Assembly: GCF_009908315.1 (NCBI RefSeq)
Contig: NZ_JAAATW010000001.1
Coordinates: forward strand, 682,001 to 746,000
DNA: 64,000 bases
From: Paragemmobacter ruber
GTDB taxonomy: Bacteria; Pseudomonadota; Alphaproteobacteria; Rhodobacterales; Rhodobacteraceae
Direction of reading: 5' to 3'
Positions 23,156 to 32,293 of this stretch are shown piece after piece. Both the position numbers and the translations under genes were made by a program. The notes beneath the pieces were generated by a model. That model was not told the DNA's origin. It did not search any database and saw only the letters and a list, made by a program, of their open reading frames with translations. Positions within the stretch are counted from its first letter, which is position 1; each line of letters opens with the position of its first letter.

Positions 23156-24136
23156 TCAGATCCCGATCATTCGCAGCCGCAGCCGCGCCGCATCGTCATG
23201 CCGCCCCACGCCCACACGCGGCAGCGCGAACAGATCCGCCCCCCGCCGCCACAGCCCGCCATCCAGCGCCGCCGCCGTCGCAAATCCCAGTCCCGCCGCC
23301 GCCGCGCGCAACCCCGTCGAATGGTTCCCGTTCGGCCAGGCGAAATGCGCCACCGCCTGCCCCGTCCACGCCCGCAAAAGATCGCGCGACCGCGCCATGC
23401 TGTCCTGCGCCACATCCAGCGCCAGCTGGTCCAGCAGGTTGTGGCAATGGCTATGCGCCCCGATCGTCACCCAAGGGCTCTCGGCCAGCGCGGCCAGTTC
23501 CGCGCCCGTCATCGGCCCCAGCGGGGGCCGCCCCGGCGGCAGCGGATGGGCGGCAAGGATCGCATCCGTCAGCACCTCGCGCCGCGCCGGGCTTTCGGCC
23601 TTCAGCGCTTCCAGCAATCCACCAAGGCCCGCCCAGCGCGCGGGGCCGGGGGCGGCCGGAATGTCAAAGACACCGAACCCCGCCACCTCCACCCGATGCG
23701 CGCCCACACCCAGCGCACCCATCAGCCGGTCAAACCAATAGGGCCGCCCGCTTTCGATCTGCGCCGTCGCCACATAGACCAGAACCGGCACCCGCAGATC
23801 ATCCAAAAGCGGCAAGAGATGCCGGTGCAGCCCCGCCTCGCCATCATCAAAGGTCAGCACCGCCCGGGGCCGCCCGCCCTGCGCGCGCCCCGGCCCTTCG
23901 GCCAGCGCGGCATCCAGCGTGACGATCTCATAGCTTTCCGCCAGCATCGCCACCTGCACCCGGAAATCGGCCACCCGCAGCGCGGTCCAGGCATCGGGGC
24001 CGCCCGCATCGGGGCCAAGCGTGTGATAGCACAGCACCGTCACCGGATCGTCGGCCAGCGCCCGCGCCTGCAACGCCGCCCGCACCGGGGCCGCGCCAAG
24101 CACACCCCGCGCCGCCCGCTTCAGCAGGGCACTCAC
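23156..24136 (-). CDS. Polysaccharide deacetylase family protein (CE4)
   Basis: A 326-residue protein of the NodB/CE4 fold. The metal and catalytic motif TFDDGE is at 95-100 and the metal-binding HSHCH (HSxxH) follows near 235; AWPNGN resembles the conserved RxPxG-type segment. It likely removes N-acetyl groups from the glycan. No signal peptide is obvious, so its compartment is unclear. The frame is open to 24316, but I use the GTG at 24136, whose GTGA overlaps the stop of the upstream glycosyltransferase. XrtA-type polysaccharide loci commonly carry a deacetylase in this position. Confidence 0.85.
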   Translation of the reverse strand: MSALLKRAARGVLGAAPVRAALQARALADDPVTVLCYHTLGPDAGGPDAWTALRVADFRVQVAMLAESYEIVTLDAALAEGPGRAQGGRPRAVLTFDDGEAGLHRHLLPLLDDLRVPVLVYVATAQIESGRPYWFDRLMGALGVGAHRVEVAGFGVFDIPAAPGPARWAGLGGLLEALKAESPARREVLTDAILAAHPLPPGRPPLGPMTGAELAALAESPWVTIGAHSHCHNLLDQLALDVAQDSMARSRDLLRAWTGQAVAHFAWPNGNHSTGLRAAAAGLGFATAAALDGGLWRRGADLFALPRVGVGRHDDAARLRLRMIGI

Positions 24137-25386
24137 GCGCCCGCCTCGCCCCCGAACAGCGCCGCCAGCCGCGCCGCCTCGGTGTCGATGTGATGCCGGG
24201 CGCGGGCGCGCGCGATGGCCGCACGCCCCATCTCGTCCAGCCGGGCGTGCGGCGTGTCCAGCGCCTGCCCGAGCGTCCGCGTCAGGCTGTCCACATCGCC
24301 CGCAGGCACCAGCCACCCGGTGCGACCCGCCTCCACCAGTTCCGGTATCCCGGCCACAAATGTGGAAATCACCGCCCGCCCCTGCGCCATCGCCTCCATC
24401 AACACGACGGGCAGCCCTTCCATCAGGCTTGGCTGCACGATCAGCGTGGCCTCCCCGATCAGGCGGCGCACCTCGTCGCTGCCGATCCAGCCGGTGATCC
24501 GCACCCGCCCCTCCAGCCCCAGATCACGGATGCGCCCCTCGATCAGGCCACGCAACTCGCCATCCCCCGCCAGCACCAGCCGCACGTCAGGCCGCTCCAG
24601 CCGGGCAAAAGCCTCAAGCAGCGTCACATGCCCCTTTTCCGCGCACAGCCGCCCGATGCACAGCAGCACCGGCGCCTCGGGCAGTTCGGGCGGCTTGTCT
24701 GCAAAAAACGCCTCATCCAGCCCGCAATGCACCACCTTCAGCTTGGGCCAATCCACCGCCGGCAGCACCCGCATCAGCTGCGCTCGCGTATAGCTGCTGA
24801 CCGTCACCACGAATTTCGCCGCCGCCGTCTTGCGCGGAAAGGAAAGGATGCGGGCATTGTCGCTCTCATCCGCGCCATGCACGGTAAAGCTGTAGCTGGG
24901 GCCACCCAGCAGCCGCAACAGATGCGCCACATCCGCCGAATTCGTCCCGAAATGGGCATGCAGATGGCTGACCCCTTCGCCTTCCAGCCACAGCCGCAAC
25001 CGGCAGGCATGGGCGAACCAGATCAGATGATAAGGCCATGGCCGCACCGACCGGCGCGACATCGCAAGCGCCGCCTTCAGCGCCGTCCACGCCGCCTTGG
25101 GCCGCTGCGCGACATTCCGCACCACCGCCGCCGCCAAAGGCAGCAGCCCGTCCTTCAGCACATAGCGCGTCCGCGCCTGCTCGGCATGGTCCAGCGGATC
25201 CACCACCTCGGCATCCCAGCCGCGGATGGAATAGCGCAGCACCGTCACGCCCTGCCGCTCCAGCGCAAGGATCTCACGCCGGATGAAGGTATGGCTCACC
25301 TTGGGATACTGGTTCACCAGATAGGCGACCTTCAGCCCCGCCACCGCCTGCGCGGTCGTCTGGATATCGCGGTCTACGGCTTTCAC
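24133..25386 (-). CDS. Glycosyltransferase family 4
   Basis: A 417-residue GT-B fold enzyme. The N-terminal half has KVAYLVNQYPKVSHTFIRRE, the usual start for this branch of exopolysaccharide transferases. The C-terminal half has LCIGRLCAEKGHVTLLEAF and the retaining-type E-x7-E segment SLMEGLPVVLMEAMA. It should transfer a sugar from a nucleotide donor to a lipid-linked acceptor on the cytoplasmic side. It overlaps the deacetylase by 4 bases and follows the preceding glycosyltransferase by one base, so all are translated from one message. Confidence 0.88.
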   Translation of the reverse strand: MKAVDRDIQTTAQAVAGLKVAYLVNQYPKVSHTFIRREILALERQGVTVLRYSIRGWDAEVVDPLDHAEQARTRYVLKDGLLPLAAAVVRNVAQRPKAAWTALKAALAMSRRSVRPWPYHLIWFAHACRLRLWLEGEGVSHLHAHFGTNSADVAHLLRLLGGPSYSFTVHGADESDNARILSFPRKTAAAKFVVTVSSYTRAQLMRVLPAVDWPKLKVVHCGLDEAFFADKPPELPEAPVLLCIGRLCAEKGHVTLLEAFARLERPDVRLVLAGDGELRGLIEGRIRDLGLEGRVRITGWIGSDEVRRLIGEATLIVQPSLMEGLPVVLMEAMAQGRAVISTFVAGIPELVEAGRTGWLVPAGDVDSLTRTLGQALDTPHARLDEMGRAAIARARARHHIDTEAARLAALFGGEAGA

Positions 25387-25387
25387 A

Positions 25388-26716
25388 TCAAACTCCTGTC
25401 TGACGGGCGCGCGGCAGATGGGCGCGGATCAGTTCCGACCGATGGTGGAACACGGTCACATCATCGAACTGCGCCCCGTCCTCGGCCGCGCGCGCGACCA
25501 GCGCCGCCAGCGCGCCGCGATCCTGCGCCAGACCCGCCACAGCCTGCGCCAGCGCCGCCACATCGTCGCGCGGCACCAGCCGCCCGCCGCCATGGGCGGC
25601 GATCAGGTCCCGCGGAAAGGCGCTGTCATAGCCGACAATGGGCGTCCCACTGGTCAGCGCCTCGATCAGGCAGCGCGGGCTTTCCGGCGTCTTGTGGCAG
25701 AACATCATCAGATGCGCCGCGCGCACCTCGCCCGCCACCAGCGCCCGGTCCCGCACGAAGCCGGGCAGCTTCACCCGTCCCGCCAGCGGCCCCGCCGCGA
25801 CGCGGGCCCGCATCGCCTCAAGCTCGGTCCCCTCGCCCAGCCATGTGGCCTCGAAATCCACACCCGCCTGCGCCAGCCGCTCCAGCACCGCGATCCAGTC
25901 ATGCGGCCCCTTCATCTGATCGGCCCGCCCCATATAGCAAAGGCGCAACGCGCCGGACCGCAGGCCCGCGATCTTCGCCTCCAGCATGTCGGGCGCGATG
26001 TGATCGGCCTTGCGGATATGGATGTCGTGAACCACCTGCGGATTGCGCGACCAGGGCGCATAGGTCTCATAGGTCTCGCGCCCGTGGAACAGGCCCAGAT
26101 CGGCGCGGCGGATCAGATAGCGCTCCAGCCACGCCATCGGACGATGCGTCAAGGCCGCCTGCACCCGCCGCTTCCACGGCCCCGACCGCGCCGCCACGCG
26201 GACCACTTCGGATTCCACGCGGTCCGTCCAGACATAGAAGGGCAGCCCGCGCCGATGCGCCAGATAGGCCCCCACGCTGCCCCAATCCCCGAACAGCCCC
26301 CCGATCGCAAAGCCCAGGTAATCCGCCCGTCCGATCGCATCACGCAGGCGCGGCAGCACACCCGGCAAGGCGCGCAGAAAGCGGTCCGGGCGATAGGCCT
26401 CCGGCACGGTCACGATCTCGATCCGCTCCATCGCCGCGCCCACGGCCGCGGCCATCGGCACCCAGGATGCGGGCGGCTCTCCCGGCGCGACCGGCACGAT
26501 CACGATCAGCCGTTCGAAATTCTCCGCCCACAGCCGCAGGCCGTTGCAGGCCTGATCCTCCAGCAGCAGAACATCCCCCCGCCGATAGACAGGGACAGAG
26601 ATATACAGAAGCAGCGTCGCCGGCCGATGATCCACCACCGCCCCTGCCCCATCGCGGGGGCCACCGGCCACCCGCCCCCCCGCCGTGGCGGCGGTCTCAA
26701 TAGCCGTCATACCCAT
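25388..26716 (-). CDS. Glycosyltransferase, GT-B fold
   Basis: A 442-residue protein. The C-terminal half is recognisable as GT4-like by LCYMGRADQMKGPHDWI and the E-x7-E-like segment TPESPRCLIEALTSGTPIVG; the N-terminal half is divergent. The start lies inside the end of the autokinase gene: AGGA is 5 bases before the first ATG at 26716, with a second in-frame ATG at 26710. The overlap means the sequence coding for the kinase's tyrosine tail also carries this start. Donor and acceptor are unknown. Confidence 0.8.
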   Translation of the reverse strand: MGMTAIETAATAGGRVAGGPRDGAGAVVDHRPATLLLYISVPVYRRGDVLLLEDQACNGLRLWAENFERLIVIVPVAPGEPPASWVPMAAAVGAAMERIEIVTVPEAYRPDRFLRALPGVLPRLRDAIGRADYLGFAIGGLFGDWGSVGAYLAHRRGLPFYVWTDRVESEVVRVAARSGPWKRRVQAALTHRPMAWLERYLIRRADLGLFHGRETYETYAPWSRNPQVVHDIHIRKADHIAPDMLEAKIAGLRSGALRLCYMGRADQMKGPHDWIAVLERLAQAGVDFEATWLGEGTELEAMRARVAAGPLAGRVKLPGFVRDRALVAGEVRAAHLMMFCHKTPESPRCLIEALTSGTPIVGYDSAFPRDLIAAHGGGRLVPRDDVAALAQAVAGLAQDRGALAALVARAAEDGAQFDDVTVFHHRSELIRAHLPRARQTGV

Positions 26717-27527
26717 ACCCGTCCTGCGCGTTCAGATAGCGGCACTTGTTCAGCACCACGCCCAGCACCGTGGTCTGATCCGCCAGTTCCTTGCCCGCAC
26801 GGTCGATCTCATCCACCGTCGTCTGCTCGCTCGCCGCCACCATCAGCGCGCAGTCCACCTGATCCAGGAACGCCATCGTGTCGTCGATCACCAGCATCGG
26901 CGGCATGTCGAACAGGATCACATCCGGCTTGTAGCGCTCCTCGATCATGTCCACGGCCGCCGCCGCCTGCGTCGATGACAGAAGCTCCGCCGTATTGGCC
27001 ACCGCCGAGGCGCTGGTCCCGAAGGCAAGGTTCGGCCCGAACCGCACCAGCCCGCGCTCCGGCGGCTCAGTCCCGGCCAGGACGGCCGCCATCCGCGCGC
27101 CGCCCTCCAGCCCCAGCGTCTTCATCATCGCCGGGCGGCGCAGGTCCAACTCGATCACCATCACCCGCAATTCCGACTGCCGCGCCAGGCTGAAGGCCAG
27201 GTTGACGCAGGTCGTCGTCTTGCCGCAGGCCCCGCCCGGCGACGTGATGGCCACGCGCGACCACCCCTGTTCCCGCAGATGCCGCATCAGCGTCGTGCGC
27301 ATCAGGTCATAGGGGTTGGCATGGGCGCCGGGTTGATGGGCCACGATGCGCGCCGCCTCAAAGTGGCGCTCGTCGATCACCGCCACGGGCAAGGCCGACC
27401 ATGCCGCGATCACGCCGGTATCCTGCGGGGCCGGCGGCTTGGACTGCGGAACCGTCAGGGCGTTCCCCTGCAGGTTTCCCTGCCGTGCGGCACGCCCTTT
27501 GGCGATGGCGGTCTGGATACGCTCCAT
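26697..27527 (-). CDS. Bacterial tyrosine kinase, CpsD/CapB family
   Basis: A 276-residue cytoplasmic P-loop kinase that works with a Wzz-type membrane partner to control polysaccharide chain length. Walker A (SPGGACGKTT) is at 96-105, Walker A' (VMVIELDLRRP) at 122-132 and Walker B (VILFDMPP) at 203-210. The C-terminal tyrosine cluster expected for autophosphorylation is present but short: YGYDGY at 271-276. Its partner, the Wzz-type protein, ends 9 bases upstream. The arrangement matches the XrtA-associated tyrosine autokinase group, though no exosortase is in the window. Confidence 0.92.
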   Translation of the reverse strand: MERIQTAIAKGRAARQGNLQGNALTVPQSKPPAPQDTGVIAAWSALPVAVIDERHFEAARIVAHQPGAHANPYDLMRTTLMRHLREQGWSRVAITSPGGACGKTTTCVNLAFSLARQSELRVMVIELDLRRPAMMKTLGLEGGARMAAVLAGTEPPERGLVRFGPNLAFGTSASAVANTAELLSSTQAAAAVDMIEERYKPDVILFDMPPMLVIDDTMAFLDQVDCALMVAASEQTTVDEIDRAGKELADQTTVLGVVLNKCRYLNAQDGYGYDGY

Positions 27528-27536
27528 GGCTTTCCC

Positions 27537-29081
27537 TCAATTCTCGGGCTGGACGGGTTGCGCCTCGCCCGGCGCAGCGGCAGAGGCGACAGGCTCCTCC
27601 CGCGATGACAGGTACACGGTGAAGGCATATAGCAGCAGCGGCAGGCAGATCAGCCCGGCCACCCCCATCCCGATGGACCGGAACCGCTGCCGCCGCACCT
27701 CTTCCTCGGTCGCGATATAGGGGATCGTGCCAAAGGGCGTGATCCCCAGCGATGACACCAGTTCCACCGGGCGCCGCACGGTGCGGTTCAGCACATCGGT
27801 CAGGAACAGCATCAGCATCGTCAACAAAAGCCCGGCCCCGAACCCAGCCGCCACGATCAGCTTGCGGTTCGGCTCCGACGGCTCGACCGGCGGGATCGCC
27901 GGATCGACAACAACGATCCGCTGCCCGCGCGCCGTCACCTCGATGCGATCCCCCATCCGCGCGTCGGCAAGGCTCTGCACCGCCTGGTCGTACTGCACCC
28001 TGAGATTGACGAAATCGCTCTCCAATTCGCCCAGGACAATCGCATTCTCCGGCGTCTGCTCGATCGACTCCGCGATCCGCGCCAGTTCCTCCTCCAGCAT
28101 CCGCTTCTGATCGGCCATAAAGGCGATCTGCCCGTCGATATCGGCCACCTGCAATTCAAAGGTGCTCAGCGCCCCGTCACCCGTGCCGGTGCCCAACTGT
28201 TCCCGCACCGATTGCTCCAGCGCCTCCACCTGGGTCTGCAACGCGCGCACGCGCGGGTTCTCGGGCGCATAGATCACCAGTGCCGAGGCCAGTTCCTGGC
28301 GCAGCGCCTCAAGCCGCTGCTGTTCGGGCGTCAGGTCCGTCCCGGACGGTCCGATCCGCCCGGTCCGTTCATAAAGATCCTGCAACCGCTGACGGCGATC
28401 CCGCAGCCCGGCCAGTTCGCGGTTCACCTGCAGCAACTGCTCCTGCTGCGCCGCCTGACGACTGCGCCGGAATTCAAGGCTTTCCGGCAGCGCGTTGCGG
28501 TTGGCCTGCTCGAATTCAAGGATCCGCGCATTCTGCGCCGCAATCTCGGAGCTGAGCCGCTTCACCTCCTGCTCAAAGAATTCCAGCGTCCCGCCCGAGG
28601 CATCGGTCCGCAGCTCGACATTCTGCCGCAGGATCTGATCCACCAGCGCATTGGTCACCGACGAGGACAGGCCCGGATCCGGCGCGCTGAAAGACACCGT
28701 CAACACCCCCGTCCGCTGGTCAATGGAGGGCGTCGCCATCGTGATGCGACTGCGCATGTCCGCCACCCGCGCCCCTTCCGGCAACTCCGGCGCATCGGCA
28801 TAGATGTCGAACTGCGCGGCCAGATCCAGCATGTTCGTCGTGCTCAGGATGCGCTGCTGGATGCCCAACAGCACCTCGGTCGGCGTCGTGCGCACCGTGG
28901 ATGCCGCCAGTTCGTCGGGGATTTGCGGGCTTTCCACCAAAAGCCGCGCCTCGGCGCGATAGACCGGCGGCAGGGTATAGGCCATGAACACGCCCGCCAT
29001 CGTCGTGACCAGAAAGATCAGCACGACAAGCGGCAATCGGCGGACCAGAAGGGTCAGATAGAACCGCGGGTCAAAGTTCAT
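27537..29081 (-). CDS. Wzz/GNVR polysaccharide chain-length determinant
   Basis: A 514-residue inner membrane protein: a transmembrane helix at about 15-38, a Wzz domain, a long periplasmic coiled-coil region (about 170-370, rich in E/Q/R heptads), the GNVR segment with the conserved PxxP (IPPVEPSEP, about 410), then further hydrophobic helices at about 425-445 and 480-500. Such proteins set glycan chain length and activate the tyrosine kinase, here encoded next. Length and domain order fit the XrtA-system type. The start overlaps nothing; it lies 5 bases after the ATPase stop. Confidence 0.9.
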   Translation of the reverse strand: MNFDPRFYLTLLVRRLPLVVLIFLVTTMAGVFMAYTLPPVYRAEARLLVESPQIPDELAASTVRTTPTEVLLGIQQRILSTTNMLDLAAQFDIYADAPELPEGARVADMRSRITMATPSIDQRTGVLTVSFSAPDPGLSSSVTNALVDQILRQNVELRTDASGGTLEFFEQEVKRLSSEIAAQNARILEFEQANRNALPESLEFRRSRQAAQQEQLLQVNRELAGLRDRRQRLQDLYERTGRIGPSGTDLTPEQQRLEALRQELASALVIYAPENPRVRALQTQVEALEQSVREQLGTGTGDGALSTFELQVADIDGQIAFMADQKRMLEEELARIAESIEQTPENAIVLGELESDFVNLRVQYDQAVQSLADARMGDRIEVTARGQRIVVVDPAIPPVEPSEPNRKLIVAAGFGAGLLLTMLMLFLTDVLNRTVRRPVELVSSLGITPFGTIPYIATEEEVRRQRFRSIGMGVAGLICLPLLLYAFTVYLSSREEPVASAAAPGEAQPVQPEN

Positions 29082-29086
29082 CGGGC

Positions 29087-30193
29087 TTACTCACTTTTCG
29101 CAGGCTCGGGCTCAACGGGGAAGAAGGCCCCGTCATCCAGCACGTCTTGGATTATCTTGGGATCCACCAGCTTGCGCCCGGCGGTAAAGGCATAGACCAG
29201 CGCCAGATCGCACAGCCGGTTGACCATGCGCGGGACGCCCCCGGTCTTTTGATGGATCAGGACGATGGCCTCTGCCGTGAACAGGCGCCGCGTGCGCCCT
29301 GCCACCGCAAGCCGGTGCTGGATGTAGTCGCGCATCGTCGGCAGGTCCATCGCGGGCAGATGGAACAGCGCCGCCACCCGCTGCGCGAACTGGCGCATGT
29401 CGCGCCGGGCCACGATGTCGCGCAACTCGGGCTGTCCCACCAGCACCAGTTGCAACAGGACATCCCGGCCTGTGTTGATGTTGGTGAACATCCGCAACTC
29501 TTCCAGCGCGGCCCGGTCAAGGTTCTGTGCCTCGTCGAAGATCAGGATGACCCGCCGCCCCTGCGCATATTCGTCCAGCACATGGGTCTGGAACCGCGAG
29601 AAGAGATCGACATAGGTATCTTCCGGCACGGCGGGCAGTTCCAGCGACATCAGCACCCAGCGCAGCAACTCCTCGCGCGTGCCGATGGGGTTGGAAATCA
29701 GCCCGACCCGCACCTCCGGCACCAGCGACCGCAGCATGTGCTGCAAAAGCGTCGTCTTGCCGGCCCCCACCTCGCCCGTAATCAGCGTGATCGGGGCATG
29801 GGTCATCACGCCATATTCCAGCATCGCATAGGCGCGCTTGTGGGCGGGCGACCAGAACAGGAAATCCGGATCCGGCGTCAGGGAAAAGGGCTGCGCGGTC
29901 AGGCCGAAGAACTCGGTATAGATATCAAGGGCCGCCAGCACCGTCCGGCTCTCGCCTGCATTCGGCAGCGCGGGCAAAGCGGGCGCATTGGGCGCAGGCA
30001 GCGCAGCCCCCGCCGCCGCGACGCGGGGCTTGCGGCGCGATCCGATCACCGGCATCGGCGGCAGGGCGTCATCCGGGATGCCGCGCGGCGACACCGGCTC
30101 GATGCGCAGCGGATCACGCTCCGGCTCCGTGCCGGCGCGCGCGCTACGCCCCCGGCCGACAAATCGGCTCAGGCCGGGAATGACACTCCACAT
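29087..30193 (-). CDS. AAA ATPase, ExeA-like, XrtA-associated type
   Basis: A 368-residue cytoplasmic ATPase. After a proline/alanine-rich, basic N-terminal 85 residues it shows the typical entry YTEFFGLTAQPFSLTPDPDF, Walker A GEVGAGKTT at 140-148 and Walker B VILIFDEAQN at 215-224, followed by the LxLVGQPEL sensor. The same ATPase family sits beside Wzz and autokinase genes in XrtA (PEP-CTERM) polysaccharide loci; its role is not settled. The frame extends to 30424, but AGGAAAGA 5 bases before the ATG at 30193 supports this start. It is the first gene of the seven-gene minus-strand operon ending at 22226. Confidence 0.85.
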   Translation of the reverse strand: MWSVIPGLSRFVGRGRSARAGTEPERDPLRIEPVSPRGIPDDALPPMPVIGSRRKPRVAAAGAALPAPNAPALPALPNAGESRTVLAALDIYTEFFGLTAQPFSLTPDPDFLFWSPAHKRAYAMLEYGVMTHAPITLITGEVGAGKTTLLQHMLRSLVPEVRVGLISNPIGTREELLRWVLMSLELPAVPEDTYVDLFSRFQTHVLDEYAQGRRVILIFDEAQNLDRAALEELRMFTNINTGRDVLLQLVLVGQPELRDIVARRDMRQFAQRVAALFHLPAMDLPTMRDYIQHRLAVAGRTRRLFTAEAIVLIHQKTGGVPRMVNRLCDLALVYAFTAGRKLVDPKIIQDVLDDGAFFPVEPEPAKSE

Positions 30194-30431
30194 CCGCTCT
30201 TTCCTCATGGCAGGTCCCACCCCGGGGCGCCATGCCCGTCTCTGCCCGCAGGCCATGCCAGGTCCAGTGGCAAACCGGATGTCCCGGGCCAGTCCTTCCC
30301 TTGCGTCTGGGCAGGGTGGCACGTCACTGGATCCATCCCGTTCCCCTTGCTCCGATGCCAGCCACGCCCGGTGCCGTCCCGCGCCCCTGGCGCAGGACAG
30401 GCCCGAACGAATCGACGCTGGCACCGCATTC

Positions 30432-30448
30432 TCAACATTGGTTAACAG
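30432..30448 (-). promoter_or_regulatory. CTGTTAACCAATGTTGA motif
   Basis: On the minus strand this reads CTGTTAACCAATGTTGA, close to CTGTTAACCTATCTTAA at 32037. It lies about 240 bases before the first gene of the long polysaccharide operon. Confidence 0.35.
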
Positions 30449-30462
30449 TTCTTCCAGTTATC

Positions 30463-30478
30463 GTTCATATTTCTGAAC
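30463..30478. promoter_or_regulatory. Inverted repeat GTTCA-N6-TGAAC
   Basis: A perfect 5-bp inverted repeat with a 6-base AT-rich spacer in the divergent promoter region between the ATPase operon and the small membrane protein. Size and place suit a dimeric regulator's operator, but no regulator can be named. Confidence 0.3.
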
Positions 30479-30822
30479 AAGTGCGTTGCATTCATAGCGG
30501 TGATTGCGGCGCCACGTCGTCAATCCCATGGCTGGCAAAGGACAAATCGGGGCGCTGCCACGTCGGCGGGCGTGCTGCGGCACCCGCGACCCCGGTTCCG
30601 ACAGGCTGCCGCCCAGTAGCCCCCCGTGGCGCCCTGTCCCGCCCAACCCCCAACGCCCGGCGCGGAGGCGGCGAAGTTTTCAAATGATTGCAACAACCTG
30701 CGCGTTTCCGGCTGAATCCCGCCTGTCACGGCCTTTGTTGCGCCCTATTTTTGCCACGAATCGACGCAAAGGTTACTCTACTGAAATAGGCAGTGATGGC
30801 GGGCCAAAGGGGGAACCAACAC

Positions 30823-31044
30823 ATGATGGCAGGTCTCTTGATCATTTCCATGATCTCGGGCGCCGTGGCCGGTGTTGTCGCCCTTGCGCTGTCGATGCCG
30901 TTCTGGGCTGCCTTCCTCGCCTACGCCTTCTGCGGGATGGTCACGCTCGCCGTGATCGCGACGATCGTCAGCCTGCGCGGCAAAGGTGGCGCATCCGCCT
31001 ATCCGGCCTCGCTCGCGCCCGCTTCGGCCACCGCGCGCCGCTGA
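30823..31044 (+). CDS. Small two-helix membrane protein
   Basis: A 73-residue hydrophobic protein with two predicted membrane helices (about 3-25 and 28-50), then a short basic, alanine/serine-rich tail. I do not recognise a family. The ATG at 30823 has AAGGGGG about 9 bases upstream, while the in-frame ATG at 30793 has nothing. It stands alone, 19 bases from the convergent ExoY-type gene and facing away from the chain-length operon, so a part in polysaccharide export or its control is possible by location only. Confidence 0.6.
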   Translation: MMAGLLIISMISGAVAGVVALALSMPFWAAFLAYAFCGMVTLAVIATIVSLRGKGGASAYPASLAPASATARR

Positions 31045-31062
31045 CGCCGCGCCTGCACGGCC

Positions 31063-31755
31063 TCAGTGGCCCGTGCAGCGCAGCACCACACCAACGGTCG
31101 CGAACATCACCTTCACATCGGTGAACAGCGACAGCTTCTGCTCATATTCGGCGTCGAAATCCGCACGCTGGGCAAAGGTGCTTTCGTTGCGATCCGACAC
31201 CTGCCACAGCCCCGTCAGACCCGGCCGCAGCGAAAAGTAGGCATTGCCCGGATACAGCGCGCGCTGTTCGGTCATCATCGGGCGCGGCCCCACCAGGCTC
31301 ATGTCGCCCTTGAGAACGTTCCACAGCTGCGGCAGCTCGTCCAGCGACGACTTGCGCAGCACATGCCCGATCACCGTGATCCGCGGATCGCAGGTCAGCT
31401 TCTGATAGGCATCCCACTCCTGACGCGCCGTCTCATTTTCGGCCAGATAGGCCTCCAGATGCGCCTTGGCATCCGGCACCATCGTCCGCAGTTTCCACAG
31501 CTTGAACACCCGGCCATCCCGGCCGACCCGTTCCTGCTTGTAGAAGGGCGAATGTCCGTCCCGCGCCACCAACAGCGCCAACATGCCCACCAGCGGCAGC
31601 ACGAAGGGCAGCACGACAATCACCAGCAGGATGTCCAACACCCGCTTGCCTGCGTTGCGGTACAGACCAAAGCCCCGACGCTTGGTCCAAGCCGCGGAAT
31701 TGGCCGCCTTTGACCGGTCAAAATCGGTCAGTCCATCGTGAATTCTCGTGCTCAT
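31063..31755 (-). CDS. exoY: Undecaprenyl-phosphate sugar phosphotransferase, ExoY type
   Basis: A 230-residue initiating enzyme that transfers hexose-1-phosphate from a nucleotide sugar to undecaprenyl phosphate at the inner membrane, starting repeat-unit synthesis. It has one membrane segment (about 35-60) and the family core FKLWKLRTM, RKSSLDELPQLWNVLKGDMS and LVGPRPM, with the DE catalytic pair. It lacks the four extra N-terminal helices of WbaP, so it is the short ExoY/PglC-like type. GGAGG 8 bases before the ATG at 31755 decides the start against an upstream ATG at 31806. The symbol reflects the family; the sugar is not known. Confidence 0.87.
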   Translation of the reverse strand: MSTRIHDGLTDFDRSKAANSAAWTKRRGFGLYRNAGKRVLDILLVIVVLPFVLPLVGMLALLVARDGHSPFYKQERVGRDGRVFKLWKLRTMVPDAKAHLEAYLAENETARQEWDAYQKLTCDPRITVIGHVLRKSSLDELPQLWNVLKGDMSLVGPRPMMTEQRALYPGNAYFSLRPGLTGLWQVSDRNESTFAQRADFDAEYEQKLSLFTDVKVMFATVGVVLRCTGH

Positions 31756-32036
31756 TGTCAGAGCCTCCAGCAGCGGGTCGTTTTGGCGAATGGCAGTGGC
31801 GGCCATCCAGCCGTCAGCACCATCTCGGTTCAGGCTCTGGACCCTTGCGCCTGCGGCACAGGTCCAGCGGGAAAGGGCCCTCAGCCAGTACTCACGATCC
31901 GTTGCCGCGCCCTGCGGCGCAGAAGATCGACCAGACCAGGCAGCTCGGTCACGCGGTCGAGAAAAATACCCTTGTGCAGCATGTCATTCCTACTTTGCAG
32001 TGTCGGACCATTTTTCCGGCCCGTTCATTGCCCCCA

Positions 32037-32053
32037 CTGTTAACCTATCTTAA
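32037..32053 (+). promoter_or_regulatory. CTGTTAACCTATCTTAA motif
   Basis: Two TTAA half-sites separated by 6 bases, about 280 bases upstream of exoY. It resembles a CtrA box (TTAA-N7-TTAA in Caulobacter) but with one base less spacing, and matches the element at 30432-30448. Confidence 0.35.
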
Positions 32054-32280
32054 TTTGGGCGTGGGTCTAAACGAAAGTTTATATCTTGCCGCCTTACGGC
32101 CATAGTTTCGCCCTGATTGCCCGCCGGTCTCCCAGATAATTCAACGATTTGCGCGTGGATCGTTGCCATTGCGGCAACAGACCCGGATTTTGCACCTGCG
32201 AAACTGGACAGAAATCGGGCAGAACTTTGACGCGACTTCCGATGGATTTCACTCATAGGTTGTTTGCATCAATGCGGCAG

Positions 32281-32293
32281 TAACCAACGGTTA
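32281..32293. promoter_or_regulatory. Inverted repeat TAACC-AAC-GGTTA
   Basis: A perfect 5-bp inverted repeat with 3-base spacer in the AT-rich part of the exoY/glycosidase intergenic region. Possible operator; nothing further can be said. Confidence 0.25.

Larger units (their letters stand above)
30194..30822. other. Intergenic regulatory region, 629 bases
   Basis: No gene is supported here. The half next to the ATPase gene is GC-rich; bases 30430-30490 and 30700-30785 are AT-rich and should hold the divergent promoters. It contains a TGTTAAC-type motif (30432-30448) and an inverted repeat GTTCA-N6-TGAAC (30463-30478). Open frames crossing it show no family features. Confidence 0.6.
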
